From Ruminococcus sp. (GTDB lineage Bacteria; Bacillota; Clostridia; Oscillospirales; Acutalibacteraceae): a DNA stretch of 56,425 nucleotides. Of this stretch, positions 56,244 through 56,425 are shown in pieces (the stretch's first letter is position 1; every line of letters begins with the position of its first letter). Where the stretch lies: contig JALFTC010000032.1 of assembly GCA_022779485.1 (NCBI GenBank), positions 1 through 56,425 on the forward strand, given 5' to 3'. The notes beneath the pieces are model-generated. The model had not been told where the DNA came from, searched no databases, and worked only from the letters and a program-made list of their open reading frames with translations. Both the position numbers and the translations under genes were made by a program.

Positions 56244-56425
56244 ATGTTACTGGCTATAGATATAGGAAACACAAACATTGTAATGGGCGTTATAGAGAAC
56301 GACAAAATCATCTTTACAGGCAGACTTGCCACCGACAAGGTAAAAACTGCGGATGAATACGCATTGCAGTTTAACGGTATGATGGAGCTTCACAATGTGG
56401 AAAAATCGGAAATTGAGGGCGTTAT
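56244..56425 (+). CDS. coaX: Type III pantothenate kinase CoaX, cut by window end
   Basis: Only the first 60 residues are visible: MLLAIDIGNTNIVMGVIEND and then a segment with GRLATDKVKTADEYALQF. The DIGNTN motif is the phosphate-1 loop of type III pantothenate kinases (ASKHA fold). It phosphorylates pantothenate, the first step of CoA synthesis. The site AGAGGG precedes the ATG. It lies divergent to coaBC, which acts later in the same pathway. The gene continues past the right edge. Confidence 0.9.
   Translation, partial: MLLAIDIGNTNIVMGVIENDKIIFTGRLATDKVKTADEYALQFNGMMELHNVEKSEIEGV

Overview
The window comes from a low-GC Gram-positive anaerobe, most likely a member of class Clostridia close to the Ruminococcaceae. 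The evidence is the gene content: FtsE/FtsX with an M23 peptidase, [FeFe]-hydrogenase maturases HydG and HydF, a split transketolase, DUF815, an MsmX-type ATPase and a CdaR-type regulator. Shine-Dalgarno sites are strong and many promoters are sigma-A-like (TTGACA/TATAAT with 16-17 bp). The sequence shows no 16S or 23S rRNA, no tRNA and no CRISPR array. Taxonomy is inferred from content, not from a marker comparison.

Layout: 0-12.4 kb is a leftward housekeeping block. It holds lysS, greA, a 163-bp tandem hairpin repeat, an unknown gene, a stub of an S41 peptidase, M23 murein hydrolase, ftsX, ftsE, a CdaR-type regulator, a sugar ABC ATPase, an rRNA pseudouridine synthase, a DUF4830 protein, a HAD phosphatase and a hotdog thioesterase. 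12.4-16.4 kb carries secreted proteins: two mosaic paralogues and an AT-rich helveticin-J-like protein. 16.7-21.4 kb holds ychF, a YjbR-like gene, a small membrane protein, bioY (with a visible BirA operator), mnmA and nadA. 21.4-30 kb is the complete arginine route from glutamate (argG, argH, argC, argJ, argB, a GNAT gene, argD, argF), all leftward, with an ArgR-type box at the argG promoter.

30.4-37 kb is more accessory: a flavin-reductase-like protein, a lipoprotein, an L,D-transpeptidase with Ig-like domains, a DUF5662/HD pair, a 48-residue membrane peptide and two BspA-like leucine-rich secreted proteins. 37-40.2 kb has a WYL regulator, an AEC carrier coupled to a Nif11-leader-like peptide, and a histone-like DUF6465 protein. 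40.3-42.2 kb is mgtE behind a long structured leader with a short ORF, then a solitary 5S rRNA gene with its own promoter. 42.4-56.4 kb holds a DUF815 ATPase, a substrate-binding protein fused to a peptidoglycan-binding domain, hydF and hydG (hydG behind an attenuator), a cyclophilin, a Ca2+/Na+ exchanger, a ComEC-like metallo-hydrolase that looks leaderless, an FkbM methyltransferase, an asparaginase, split transketolase, coaBC and the start of coaX.

The least ordinary elements are: the hairpin repeat with compensatory base changes; an upstream element shared by three secreted-protein promoters; the Nif11-like/AEC/WYL unit; the mgtE leader; the hydG attenuator; and the helveticin-J-like gene. 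All were read by eye. Family names rest on recalled motifs, and no database search was run.
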